Assembly (NCBI GenBank): GCA_963691885.1
Contig: OY829843.1
Coordinates: 620,001-684,000 of the forward strand
Direction of reading: 5' to 3'
Origin: G963691885 sp963691885
GTDB lineage: Bacteria > Pseudomonadota > Alphaproteobacteria > UBA8366 > Aestuariispiraceae
Length of the DNA stretch: 64,000 bases
Shown here in pieces: positions 1-8,567 of this stretch (positions are counted from its first letter, which is position 1; every line of letters begins with the position of its first letter). The notes beneath the pieces are model-generated. The model worked only from the letters and a program-made list of their open reading frames with translations. It was not told the origin of the DNA and did no database searches. Both the position numbers and the translations under genes were made by a program.

Positions 1-147
1 GTGTCCGTGATCGAAAGGGTTCGGAAATTCGCCCTCGTGGTTGAACCATTCTCCATCGAAAATCACATGCTAACGCCGTCGATGAAAATCCGCCGACATA
101 TCATTCGCGCTGAGCACGGGGACACACTGGCCAGCCTCTACGCCTGA
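1..147 (+). CDS. Long-chain acyl-CoA synthetase, C-terminal end (partial)
   Basis: An open frame enters from the left edge and stops with TGA at 145-147, giving 48 residues. It carries the FALVVEPFSIEN and LTPSMKIRR strings typical of the extreme C-terminus of long-chain fatty-acid-CoA ligases (AMP-binding family), where the Lys of the TPxxKxxR segment is the catalytic lysine of the adenylation step. The rest of the gene lies upstream of the window. It converges with the epimerase gene, 10 bp away. Family assignment is from this short tail only, so substrate range cannot be judged. Confidence 0.75.
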   Translation: MSVIERVRKFALVVEPFSIENHMLTPSMKIRRHIIRAEHGDTLASLYA

Positions 148-157
148 TGGTTATCGA

Positions 158-1138
158 TCAGAGGTTATTGTAGGTCCGGTACCAGTCCACGAAGTTTTTC
201 AAGCCCTGTTCCAACCCGGTTGCTGGTACAAAGCCCAGGTCCCGGGTGGAGGCATCGATGTCGGCAAAGGTTGCCTCAACGTCGCCCGGCTGCATCGGAA
301 GAAGGTCCAGTTGAGGTTCAACACCCAATGTCTCGCCAAGCTTGGCAATCATGCCCATAAGGCCTTCAGGCTTGTTGTTGCCAAGGTTATAGACACGATG
401 GGGGGCTTTCCCCTGACCGCCCGTTGGCACCCGGTCCAGGGCGGCCACAACGCCGGCCACAATATCATCAATATAGGTGAAATCCCGCTGCATCTGTCCC
501 TGATTGAAAACCGGTATCGCCTCACCCTTCAATATCTTGCTGGTGAAAATATAGACCGACATATCGGGCCGTCCCCAGGGCCCGTAAACCGTGAAGAAAC
601 GCAAACCGGTCATCGGGATGCCGTAAAGATGGGAATACGCATGACCCATCAGCTCGTCTGCCTTTTTGGTCGCCGCATAAAGAGATACGGGGTGATCGAC
701 ACTGTCCTCAACAGAAAAGGGCAGCTTCGTATTGTTGCCATAGACGGAAGAGGAAGAGGCGTATACCAGATGCCCGAAACCGGGTTGATGACGGGCAAGT
801 TCCAGAATATTGAGCTGACCCACGATATTCGCCTGTACATAGGCTTCCGGGTTCTTGAGGCTGTACCGAACGCCCGCCTGGGCTGCCAGATGCACGATAG
901 AGGTCACGCCCCCCACTGCGTCCACGGCCGCTTTCAGTGCAGGTTTGTCGGCAATATCCAGCTCTTTGAAGTGAAAACCGTCCCTGCCTTCAAGGGTGGC
1001 GAGACGCGCATGCTTCAGGGTCGGGTCATAATAGTCATTTAAATTATCGACCCCCAGAACCGAGTCACCACGATCCAGCAATGCCGTTGAGACGGCCCGG
1101 CCGATAAAACCTGCGGCCCCTGTCACCAAGATGGTCAT
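158..1138 (-). CDS. UDP-glucuronate 4-epimerase-like NAD-dependent epimerase
   Basis: 326 aa extended SDR enzyme. The NAD-binding Rossmann motif GAAGFIG is at residues 7-13, a Ser cluster (YASSSSVYG) lies near 125-133, and the catalytic YxxxK is Tyr154/Lys158. The NDYYD string after the first beta-alpha unit is characteristic of the UDP-glucuronate 4-epimerase branch (LpsL/CapI), which makes UDP-galacturonate for LPS or capsule. The ATG is preceded by GAGGG on the minus strand. A related polysaccharide function may sit at 33.9 kb (glycosyltransferase), but the two are not linked. UDP-glucose 4-epimerase is the main alternative. Confidence 0.85.
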   Translation of the reverse strand: MTILVTGAAGFIGRAVSTALLDRGDSVLGVDNLNDYYDPTLKHARLATLEGRDGFHFKELDIADKPALKAAVDAVGGVTSIVHLAAQAGVRYSLKNPEAYVQANIVGQLNILELARHQPGFGHLVYASSSSVYGNNTKLPFSVEDSVDHPVSLYAATKKADELMGHAYSHLYGIPMTGLRFFTVYGPWGRPDMSVYIFTSKILKGEAIPVFNQGQMQRDFTYIDDIVAGVVAALDRVPTGGQGKAPHRVYNLGNNKPEGLMGMIAKLGETLGVEPQLDLLPMQPGDVEATFADIDASTRDLGFVPATGLEQGLKNFVDWYRTYNNL

Positions 1139-1279
1139 TGCTTGCCCTCACCCGTGTTTCGCAAATCGCACAAAATGCTACTGAACTCTATAAACAATCG
1201 AATCCGATAGATCACGCCCGAAACACCAGCGCTCACCAACAAAAACCAGTGAAACAACGGATAAGGATTTCTGCACTTG

Positions 1280-1310
1280 AAAAATAGGTCAGTAATGCTA
1301 ACCTATTTTT
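1280..1310. promoter_or_regulatory. Perfect 10-bp inverted repeat between divergent genes
   Basis: AAAAATAGGT (1280-1289) and ACCTATTTTT (1301-1310) are perfectly complementary across an 11-base loop. The element lies between the divergent epimerase and indolepyruvate oxidoreductase genes, 120 bp before the latter. It could be a regulator operator (arms and spacing would suit a dimer contacting two turns) or an RNA hairpin with a T-tail acting as a terminator. The sequence alone does not decide. The rest of 1139-1429 is AT-rich and holds no gene. Confidence 0.5.
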
Positions 1311-1380
1311 GGATGATCTGGACATCACAAAGAGGATGCACCATCTGAAAGATGCCCCCTATACTGGGGATAGCGGACAA

Positions 1381-1402
1381 AACAGGACAATAAGATCCTG
1401 TT
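1381..1402 (+). promoter_or_regulatory. Leader hairpin before the IOR gene
   Basis: AACAGGA (1381-1387) pairs perfectly with TCCTGTT (1396-1402) over an 8-base loop. It ends 27 bp before the ATG of the indolepyruvate oxidoreductase, so it probably folds in the 5' leader of its mRNA. No function is evident. Confidence 0.35.
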
Positions 1403-1429
1403 CCGACAGGCGAGAAAGGGAAACAGAGT

Positions 1430-4400
1430 ATGGCGTTGGCCAATGTACACCTGGACGACAAATATACCCTCGAAAACGGTCGTATTTTTATCACCGGTAC
1501 GCAGGCCCTGGTTCGGCTGCCAATCATGCAGCGGCAACGCGATGATCAGGCTGGCCTGAACACGGGGTGCTATATTTCCGGATATCGTGGCTCACCCCTT
1601 GGCGCCTATGATCAACAACTCTGGAAAGCGCGAAAATTCCTCAAGAACAACAATATCCATTTTCAGCCGGGCCTGAACGAAGACTTGGCCGCAACGGCGA
1701 TCTGGGGAACACAGCAATCAGAATTCTTTGGCGATTCGACCGTCGACGGTATTTTTGGCATTTGGTACGCAAAGGGTCCGGGCGTTGACCGGTCGGGCGA
1801 TGTCCTGCGTCATGCCAATTTCGCGGGTACATCCAAACATGGTGGCGTTCTGCTGCTGGCGGGGGACGATCACACCTGCAAATCCTCAACAACCGCACAT
1901 CAGACCGAATATGCATTTATGGATGCCATGATCCCGGTTCTGAACCCGGCCGGTGTTCAGGAGTTTCTGGATCTGGGCCTTCATGGGATCGCGATGTCCC
2001 GCTATTCAGGCTGCTACGTCGCTTTCAAGACCGTGGCCGAGACTGTGGACACATCAGCATCCTGCGTTGTTGATCCGCACCGGATCGACATCAAAATCCC
2101 CGACAAAACAGAATTTGAGATGCCGGAAGGTGGGCTCAACATCGCCTATCCGAAAGAAGCGCTGGAGGCGCTCACCCAGGAAGAACACCTGCATCGCCAC
2201 AAGCTCTATGCCGCGATTGCCTATGCCAAAAAGAACAAACTGGACAAGACCGTTATTTCGAGTTCGAAAAAACGTCTGGGCATTGTCACAACGGGCAAGA
2301 GCTATCTGGATCTGCGCCAGGCCCTGGATGATTTGGGACTGGAAGATCAGGATCTCGCCGAACTTGGAATCTCTGTTTACAAGGTTGCCATGACCTGGCC
2401 GCTGGAACCGGACGGCATTCGGGAGTTCTGTCAGGGACACGAAGAAATCCTGGTGGTGGAGGAAAAACGTGCCCTTATCGAAAACCAGTTAAAAGAACAG
2501 GCCTATAACTGGCCCGACGGTCTACGACCGCGCATCTATGGCAAGTTTAATGAAGATCGGGAATTGATCCTGCCGTCCTTTGGGGAATTGACACCCGCCC
2601 GGATCGCCCGAGTAGTGGCACAGCGCCTGTCCCGCCTTCCTGGCGGTTCCGCGATTGAGGAAAATGAGCGTTTCAAGAACCGGCTGAACTTCCTCAATGC
2701 AAAGGAAAAACAGCTGGACCAGAAGAAAGCATCCGAGGCGCGCATCCCCTATTTCTGTTCCGGCTGCCCGCATAACACATCGACGAGGGTGCCCGAAGGA
2801 TCCCGCGCCTATGCCGGGATTGGCTGTCACTTCATGTCCCAATGGATGGATCGCGAGACCGCGACCTTCACCCAGATGGGCGGCGAAGGGGCAACCTGGA
2901 TGGGCCAGGCCCCGTTCTCGAAAACCAAGCATATCTTCGTCAATTTGGGCGACGGCACCTATCAGCATTCCGGCCTGCTCGCCGTGCGCGCCGCAGTAGG
3001 GGCGGGTATCAATATCACCTACAAGATCCTCTATAACGACGCGGTTGCGATGACCGGGGGACAACCCCATGACGGCGACCTGACCGTACCGCAGGTGGTC
3101 GCCCAGGTGCAGGCTGAGGGTGCCCGTCGCGTCGTTGTAGTCAGTGACGAACCTGAAAAATATTCAACATCGGCGTTCCCGAGCTCCGTCAGTGTGCATC
3201 ATCGCGATGAGCTGGACCCGGTTCAGAAAGAACTCAGAGAGGTTGAAGGCGTGAGTGTCATGGTTTACGACCAGACATGCGCCGCGGAAAAACGCCGCCG
3301 CCGCAAGCGCGGCCTGATGTCCGATCCGGCAAAGCGCGCCTTCATAAATGAGGCGGTTTGCGAAGGCTGCGGTGATTGTTCTGTCAAATCCAACTGTCTT
3401 TCTGTGACGCCGCTGGAAACAGAATTCGGCCGAAAGCGCAAAATTGACCAATCCTCCTGCAACAAGGATTTTTCCTGTGTAAACGGGTTCTGTCCCAGCT
3501 TTGTTACCGTCGAAGGCGGACAGGTGCGCAAGGGTAAGGGCGTCGAAGCGGCCCCGGTGAACCAGGCAACGCCGGTCCCCGACGTTTTTGAAACACTACC
3601 GGAGCCCAAAATTCCCTCGGTTGAAGACAAGCCTTTCAACATTCTGCTGACAGGGGTTGGTGGAACAGGTGTTGTCACGGTGGGGGCAATCCTGGGCATG
3701 GCTGCACATCTGGAAAACCGCGGCTGCAGTATTCTGGATATGGCCGGACTGGCCCAAAAAGGCGGCCCGGTGATGAGCCATATTCGCATCGGTAAAACGC
3801 CAGAGGATATCCACGCGGTCAGCATCGCGGCGGGTGGTGCCCATCTGCTGCTGGGCTGTGACATGATGGTGGCAGCCAGTGACAAGGCCTTGTCAAAACT
3901 GGAACGGGATCAAACCGTTGCGGTCGTCAACACCGCCAAATCCATAACAGGGTCCTTCACACGTGATCCGGACTGGACCTTCCCTGAAGGGGAAATGGAG
4001 GACTTGATCCAGACCGCGACCGGACCGGAAAATGCGTATTTCCTGCAGGGGAGCAAACTGGCAACAGCACTTCTCGGCGACAGTATCGCCAGCAACATGT
4101 TCATGCTGGGCTACGCTTGGCAGTTGGGCCAGGTTCCGGTTTCGCTGGAAGCGATGGACAAGGCAATGGAATTGAACGGCGTTGCTGTAAAAATGAACCG
4201 CCAGGCCTTCACCTGGGGTCGTCGCGCGGCCCATGATATGGATGCGGTCAACCGCATCACCTCGGCGAAAGATGAAGCGGCAAAGGCAAAACCCTCTGCT
4301 CAGTCTGAAGCGGCAATTTCAACATCGCTTGAAGCGATCGTCGAAACCCGGATCTCCACCCTGAAATCCTATCAGGATGAAGCTTATGCCCGCCTTTACA

Positions 4401-4990
4401 AAGATTTTGTTGTAGAGGTTCAACGCAAGGAATCACAGGTCCTGCACAGCGATGCCCTGACCCGTGCGGTGGCCAAGTATCTCTTTAAGCTGATGGCATA
4501 TAAGGACGAATACGAGGTTGCCCGTCTTTACACGGATGGTTCTTTCAGAAAACGCCTCAACGAACAGTTTGAGGGCGACTTCAAACTCCGCTTTCATCTG
4601 GCACCGCCGCTCTTTGCAGAACGGGATCCCGAAACAGGTCATCTGAAGAAACGGGAATTTGGTCCCTGGATGATGTCTGCCTTCGGACTTCTCGCCAAAC
4701 TGAAATTCCTGCGCGGATCCAGCCTGGATATCTTTGGGTACACGGAAGAGCGGCGAACAGAACGCGCTTTAATTGGCGAATACCGGAAGACAATCGAGAC
4801 ACTTCTGGAAAAATTGAACAGGGGCAATCATCAGATCGCGGTTCAGATTGCCGAACTTCCAGAATTCATTCGCGGTTATGGCCATGTGAAAGCGCTGCAC
4901 CTTAAAGACGTCCAGGCAAACCAGACCGCCCTGATGCAATTGTTCGAGGCACCGGAAACACCTTCGGGCGACAAGCAGGCAGCTGAGTAA
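1430..4990 (+). CDS. Indolepyruvate ferredoxin oxidoreductase, fused single-chain form
   Basis: 1186 aa. Oxidatively decarboxylates aryl-pyruvates (and probably branched 2-oxo acids) to acyl-CoA with ferredoxin as acceptor, after transamination or deamination of aromatic amino acids. Order of parts: N-terminal TPP-enzyme pyrimidine-type domain, a TPP-binding domain with GDGTYQHSG from about residue 507, a cysteine cluster C644/C647/C650/C656 plus a further Cys-rich stretch (SSCNKDFSCVNGFCPSF) for Fe-S binding, a gamma-type 2-oxoacid oxidoreductase domain starting near GVGGTGVV at about 741, and a C-terminal extension of the DUF6537 kind. Archaeal enzymes split alpha (IorA) and beta (IorB); the proteobacterial single-chain form is about this long. 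GAAAGGGAAA precedes the ATG. The Leu/Phe/Val dehydrogenase at 22.7 kb could supply its 2-oxo acid substrates. Confidence 0.92.
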   Translation: MALANVHLDDKYTLENGRIFITGTQALVRLPIMQRQRDDQAGLNTGCYISGYRGSPLGAYDQQLWKARKFLKNNNIHFQPGLNEDLAATAIWGTQQSEFFGDSTVDGIFGIWYAKGPGVDRSGDVLRHANFAGTSKHGGVLLLAGDDHTCKSSTTAHQTEYAFMDAMIPVLNPAGVQEFLDLGLHGIAMSRYSGCYVAFKTVAETVDTSASCVVDPHRIDIKIPDKTEFEMPEGGLNIAYPKEALEALTQEEHLHRHKLYAAIAYAKKNKLDKTVISSSKKRLGIVTTGKSYLDLRQALDDLGLEDQDLAELGISVYKVAMTWPLEPDGIREFCQGHEEILVVEEKRALIENQLKEQAYNWPDGLRPRIYGKFNEDRELILPSFGELTPARIARVVAQRLSRLPGGSAIEENERFKNRLNFLNAKEKQLDQKKASEARIPYFCSGCPHNTSTRVPEGSRAYAGIGCHFMSQWMDRETATFTQMGGEGATWMGQAPFSKTKHIFVNLGDGTYQHSGLLAVRAAVGAGINITYKILYNDAVAMTGGQPHDGDLTVPQVVAQVQAEGARRVVVVSDEPEKYSTSAFPSSVSVHHRDELDPVQKELREVEGVSVMVYDQTCAAEKRRRRKRGLMSDPAKRAFINEAVCEGCGDCSVKSNCLSVTPLETEFGRKRKIDQSSCNKDFSCVNGFCPSFVTVEGGQVRKGKGVEAAPVNQATPVPDVFETLPEPKIPSVEDKPFNILLTGVGGTGVVTVGAILGMAAHLENRGCSILDMAGLAQKGGPVMSHIRIGKTPEDIHAVSIAAGGAHLLLGCDMMVAASDKALSKLERDQTVAVVNTAKSITGSFTRDPDWTFPEGEMEDLIQTATGPENAYFLQGSKLATALLGDSIASNMFMLGYAWQLGQVPVSLEAMDKAMELNGVAVKMNRQAFTWGRRAAHDMDAVNRITSAKDEAAKAKPSAQSEAAISTSLEAIVETRISTLKSYQDEAYARLYKDFVVEVQRKESQVLHSDALTRAVAKYLFKLMAYKDEYEVARLYTDGSFRKRLNEQFEGDFKLRFHLAPPLFAERDPETGHLKKREFGPWMMSAFGLLAKLKFLRGSSLDIFGYTEERRTERALIGEYRKTIETLLEKLNRGNHQIAVQIAELPEFIRGYGHVKALHLKDVQANQTALMQLFEAPETPSGDKQAAE

Positions 4991-5022
4991 CCGACAGCTT
5001 TCTGTCGGGTCCTGTCAGGACC
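4991..5022. repeat. Two back-to-back hairpins after the IOR stop codon
   Basis: CCGACAG/CTGTCGG (4991-4997/5002-5008, 4-base loop) is followed at once by GGTCCTG/CAGGACC (5008-5014/5016-5022, single central T). There is no T-run, so a classical intrinsic terminator is not indicated. The second hairpin contains the AGGA that would be the ribosome site of the next gene (ATG 5029), so folding could limit its translation. Confidence 0.5.
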
Positions 5023-5028
5023 AACTCC

Positions 5029-5724
5029 ATGCTCTCTATCGCGGCGCGAAAAATCGCGCTACGATGCGGAATGGCGTTTGGAAAAAAACATAGGCTGGGC
5101 GACATCACTGGCTGGTCAAAGTCAGTCCTGGCATCTGGTTTGTCGGGTGGTTTCGCCATGGCCATGCTTGCGATTTCACCGACGCTTTCTCCTGCCGCAA
5201 CACCCCGTGACGGCCTGCCCACCAATATCTGCGCGGATGGCGGATGCAATGAACAGCATCAGGATCTGTGGCGCCGGTTTCAGGAGGCCGCCCCCCTGAC
5301 GACAGAGAAGATCCAGGGTGTATTTGCCGGTGAATGCTATTACCGCAGCCGTATGGCACCCGCAGACGAACCACAATTCGCGGGGATATATTTGCGACCT
5401 GAAGGGGAAGATCTGATATTTGGCGGGCGGTTCGGTTTCAACCTCGTTGAGAACACCTATCTTGAGGTGACGGAAGAAGAGGCGAATGACTTCTTCCCGC
5501 AACGGTTTCAGGTCAAACTTGAAGACGACTTCGCCTATATCGATGCGTCCCAGCCGGCAACGCCATTTCACTATTGGCTGCGACAGGATCCTGACTCAGA
5601 CGGCCTTATTCTGATCAGCTATTACGGTTGGAAGAATATCTTCTTTTGCCGTATGGAAAAGAACAGTCCTCAGCCTGATTCAAGAACCGCTCCCGCTGAG
5701 ATAGGTGCTGGCCAGGTCGACTGA
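5029..5724 (+). CDS. Uncharacterised exported protein
   Basis: 231 aa, not recognised. A basic N-terminus of about 30 residues is followed by one hydrophobic stretch (VLASGLSGGFAMAMLAI, around 32-50) ending in SPAA, so it is either secreted with an unusually long n-region or anchored once. The mature part has several Cys (CADGGC, GECYY, FCRM), is rich in acidic and aromatic residues and has no motif I can name. AGGA precedes ATG 5029 at 9 bases; an internal ATG at 5071 is possible but has poorer ribosome-site spacing. It follows the IOR gene by 38 bp and its 3' end overlaps the convergent patatin gene by 45 bp. Confidence 0.6.
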   Translation: MLSIAARKIALRCGMAFGKKHRLGDITGWSKSVLASGLSGGFAMAMLAISPTLSPAATPRDGLPTNICADGGCNEQHQDLWRRFQEAAPLTTEKIQGVFAGECYYRSRMAPADEPQFAGIYLRPEGEDLIFGGRFGFNLVENTYLEVTEEEANDFFPQRFQVKLEDDFAYIDASQPATPFHYWLRQDPDSDGLILISYYGWKNIFFCRMEKNSPQPDSRTAPAEIGAGQVD

Positions 5725-6714
5725 GCTTCGTTTGCCGACATCGTTCAGATGCGTTTGCAGCCAGTCATCTGCCGCCTCCCGACCCAGATCCCGAAGATGA
5801 CAGAGAAACGCCCATTCCGTATTCATCTTGCTGGATGAGGTAACTGCGGCTAAATCCTCCGTCCCTGTAATGCGGTGCAGATACAGGCGTTTGTATTCAT
5901 CCGGACTGAGCTTTCCGTCGTCGATCAGACGGGTTACAAAATCGATTGCCCGCATTTCCCGCAGCAGGCTTGAGTTAAACGTAATCTCGTTGACCCTGTT
6001 CAGAATGCCCCGTGCTGTCTTCGGAATCTCCGGCCGGGTGATCGGATTGACCTGAACGATCAAAATGTCAGGGCTGGTGCAGTTGTAGAACAACGGATAC
6101 AGCGCGGGGTTACCCATATAGCCGCCATCCCAATAGCCCTCACCGTCTATCTCTACAGTCTGAAACATAAAGGGCAGACAGGCGGAAGCCAGGATCGCAT
6201 CCAGGCTCAACTCGCCATTTCTGAATACCTTGATCCGGCCGGTCCTGACATTCGTCGCCGAGACAAAGACCTTGATCATGTCGGTTCTGTTCAAACAGTC
6301 GAAATCAATTAATTCTTCCAACAGGTCGCGGAGAGGGTTGAGATTGAACGGGTTCGTTTGATAGGGCGAGACAACCCGCGTCATCACATCGGCGAAGGCA
6401 AAGCCGGGCGACTGATCAAGCGACCAATTGTCGGTTATCTTGTCCAGAAAGGTTCGTTGAAATGGCGAATACTTCCCAAGATCGGAGACGCGTTTCCAAT
6501 AGGTGTCGAGTTTTTCCCGCGCGCCTTCCGGCCCGTTTTCCACAAAGCCGCAGGCCACCATTGCCGCGTTCATGGCCCCGGCCGATGTCCCGGTTATTGC
6601 CTCAACATCCAGAACGTCTTCTTCGAGCAGCCGATCGAGAACACCCCAGGTAAAGGCGCCATGAGCACCGCCACCTTGCAGGGCCAGGTTCAGGGTTCGG
6701 CGCTTCCTGGACAT
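5680..6714 (-). CDS. Patatin-like phospholipase
   Basis: 344 aa lipid acyl hydrolase of the patatin family with a Ser-Asp catalytic dyad. The oxyanion-hole GGGAHG is at residues 14-19, the nucleophile elbow G-T-S-A-G puts Ser44 at the centre, and the DGG motif supplies Asp196 (YWDGGYMG). All three are intact, so the enzyme should be active. There is no signal peptide; bacterial members of this architecture are usually cytosolic and act on phospholipids or on polyhydroxyalkanoate-type storage esters. Its stop lies inside the 3' end of the convergent exported-protein gene. Substrate is not predictable from the sequence. Confidence 0.9.
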   Translation of the reverse strand: MSRKRRTLNLALQGGGAHGAFTWGVLDRLLEEDVLDVEAITGTSAGAMNAAMVACGFVENGPEGAREKLDTYWKRVSDLGKYSPFQRTFLDKITDNWSLDQSPGFAFADVMTRVVSPYQTNPFNLNPLRDLLEELIDFDCLNRTDMIKVFVSATNVRTGRIKVFRNGELSLDAILASACLPFMFQTVEIDGEGYWDGGYMGNPALYPLFYNCTSPDILIVQVNPITRPEIPKTARGILNRVNEITFNSSLLREMRAIDFVTRLIDDGKLSPDEYKRLYLHRITGTEDLAAVTSSSKMNTEWAFLCHLRDLGREAADDWLQTHLNDVGKRSSVDLASTYLSGSGS

Positions 6715-6749
6715 TGCGGCTATCCCCGTGGATTGGTGTCAGGCCCGGA

Positions 6750-7052
6750 TCAGATCATACCAAGCGCAGCGAGATAGGTTTCCAACAGAGCTTCTTCTTC
6801 TTTGCGCTGATCCAGATCCTGTTTACGCATGCGAATGATCTTGCGGATGATTTTTACATCGAAACCGGTGCCCTTGGCCTCTGCATAAACTTCCTTGATG
6901 TCGTCTGCCAGCGCCTGTTTCTCTTCTTCCAGGCGTTCTATGCGCTCAACAAAGGATCTGAGGCGGTCCCCGGTTACACCAAACGCCTCGGCACTGGTTG
7001 TCGTTTCAAGGGATCCCGTGGTGGAATTTACAGAGGTATCAATATCGGCCAT
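6750..7052 (-). CDS. gapR: GapR-like nucleoid-associated protein (DUF2312)
   Basis: 100 aa from ATG 7052, chosen because GGAAAG lies upstream and the Caulobacter protein starts at an equivalent MAD. The conserved core is RLRSFVERIERLEEEK, then KEVYAEAKGTGFDVKIIRKII and RKQD, all hallmarks of DUF2312. In Caulobacter, GapR is a coiled-coil tetramer that clamps overtwisted AT-rich DNA ahead of replication and transcription and stimulates type II topoisomerases. The first 25 or so residues (Ser/Thr-rich) are variable. It is divergent from hemN; the intergenic region 7053-7196 carries the FNR box. A longer form from 7124 is open but unlikely. Confidence 0.9.
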   Translation of the reverse strand: MADIDTSVNSTTGSLETTTSAEAFGVTGDRLRSFVERIERLEEEKQALADDIKEVYAEAKGTGFDVKIIRKIIRMRKQDLDQRKEEEALLETYLAALGMI

Positions 7053-7148
7053 GACCGTTTTCACTTTCCAGTTTTGATGCGTTGTTCGGGGCCGGACATT
7101 ACCGTTGTGGCTTGAGTGCTGCAAGAAGATCCGGCACGCCCCGTCGGA

Positions 7149-7162
7149 TTGATTTCAATCAA
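7149..7162. promoter_or_regulatory. FNR/Anr-type box upstream of hemN
   Basis: TTGATTTCAATCAA is a perfect match to the FNR-family consensus TTGAT-N4-ATCAA. It controls, by expectation, the oxygen-independent coproporphyrinogen oxidase gene 34 bp downstream. A class II activator site is centred at -41.5, which places the transcription start on the A of the hemN ATG (7197). A -10-like CATAAA lies at 7183-7188. Confidence 0.85.
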
Positions 7163-7196
7163 TGCGGCGGGTTCGGCTGATCCATAAAGTCCAACC

Positions 7197-8552
7197 ATGA
7201 ACCAAGATCTGATTTCAAAATATGGACAGCCCGTACCACGTTATACGAGCTATCCGACCGCACCGCATTTCCATAAAGGCATCGACGAGCATTCGTACGC
7301 ACGCTGGCTCGCGGCCGTTCCTGCTGATCAGCCGATTTCCCTCTACCTCCATATTCCCTACTGCGACACGCTTTGTTGGTTCTGTGGGTGCCACACAAAG
7401 ATTACCGCACGTTATGAACCCGTCGCGGCCTATCTCATCTCCCTGATGCGCGAGATAGACCTTGTGGCGGAGCATTTGGGGGAAGGGAGGCGACCTGTTG
7501 CCCATATTCATATGGGTGGCGGGTCGCCAACCATGCTGCGCCCGGGCGACCTTCGGGGCTTGATGGATCATATCCGGACACGGTTTTATGTTCTGGACGA
7601 CTGCGAGATTGCAATCGAGGTGGACCCGAGGGACGAGCGACCCGGCCTCTATGACGCCCTTGCGGATATCGGGGTTAACCGGCTTTCAGTCGGGGTTCAG
7701 GACGCTAACCCCCGCGTTCAGAAAGCAATAAACCGAATTCAGAGTATCGAAGACACGAAATCCTGCATCGATGCCATGCGCGAAAGAGGCGTCAAGAGCG
7801 TCAATATTGATCTGATCTACGGCCTGCCCCACCAGACGGTTCAGGATGTCCGCAACACTGTGAATGCCGTTCTGGAAATGAGGCCCGACCGGATCGCCCT
7901 GTTCGGGTATGCCCATGTTCCCTGGATGAAAACACACCAGAAAATGATCAAAGAGGCGGATTTGCCCGATGGCGAAGTGCGATTAGAGAGCGCAACGACA
8001 GCGGCCAGCATCCTGCTGGAAGCCGGATTTCAACCGATCGGGATCGATCACTTTGCCAGGTCCGATGACCCTCTCGCCATCGCCCATCGCGAAGGATCCC
8101 TGAACCGCAATTTTCAGGGTTATACAACGGACGATGCTGAAATACTGATCGGCCTGGGGGCCTCATCCATCGGACGGCTGGATCAGGGTTTCATTCAGAA
8201 CCTTGCCCCAATGGCAGATTATCGTCGCGCCGTCCAAGATGGTCGCTTGCCCGTTTCAAAGGGTATTGCCCTCTCGGAAGAGGACAAAATGCGTGCCGAC
8301 ATCATACAGGCTTTGATGTGTGATGGCGTGGTTAACCTCACCAAAATCTCGGCAGCTCACGGCTTTGAAGGCCGGACTTTCCGAGCCGAGCGCAACGCGC
8401 TTGCGCCGATGGTTCAGGATGGACTGGCCAGTGTTTCAGACGACGGGGAAATTTGCGTCACGGACCGCGGAGCTCCCTTTGTCAGAACAATCTGTGCCGT
8501 CTTCGACACCTATTTGTCCCAGGGCAAGGCCCGTCATTCAGCCGCTGTTTAG
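7197..8552 (+). CDS. hemN: Oxygen-independent coproporphyrinogen III oxidase
   Basis: 451 aa radical-SAM enzyme converting coproporphyrinogen III to protoporphyrinogen IX in haem synthesis under low oxygen. The N-terminal PRYTSYPTAPHF motif is specific for true HemN as opposed to HemW, and the [4Fe-4S] ligands are C56, C60 and C63 in CDTLCWFC, followed by GC. Gly-rich SAM-binding MGGGSPT is about 100 residues in. The C-terminal HemN domain is complete. ATG 7197 is fixed by the conserved N-terminus, yet no Shine-Dalgarno sequence precedes it; with the FNR box placed for a start at the same base, the mRNA may be leaderless. Confidence 0.95.
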   Translation: MNQDLISKYGQPVPRYTSYPTAPHFHKGIDEHSYARWLAAVPADQPISLYLHIPYCDTLCWFCGCHTKITARYEPVAAYLISLMREIDLVAEHLGEGRRPVAHIHMGGGSPTMLRPGDLRGLMDHIRTRFYVLDDCEIAIEVDPRDERPGLYDALADIGVNRLSVGVQDANPRVQKAINRIQSIEDTKSCIDAMRERGVKSVNIDLIYGLPHQTVQDVRNTVNAVLEMRPDRIALFGYAHVPWMKTHQKMIKEADLPDGEVRLESATTAASILLEAGFQPIGIDHFARSDDPLAIAHREGSLNRNFQGYTTDDAEILIGLGASSIGRLDQGFIQNLAPMADYRRAVQDGRLPVSKGIALSEEDKMRADIIQALMCDGVVNLTKISAAHGFEGRTFRAERNALAPMVQDGLASVSDDGEICVTDRGAPFVRTICAVFDTYLSQGKARHSAAV

Positions 8553-8567
8553 AGCCTGACCCGAGTG

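Noticed and set aside
311..1042. 243-codon plus-strand frame
   Set aside because: Shadow of the epimerase gene.
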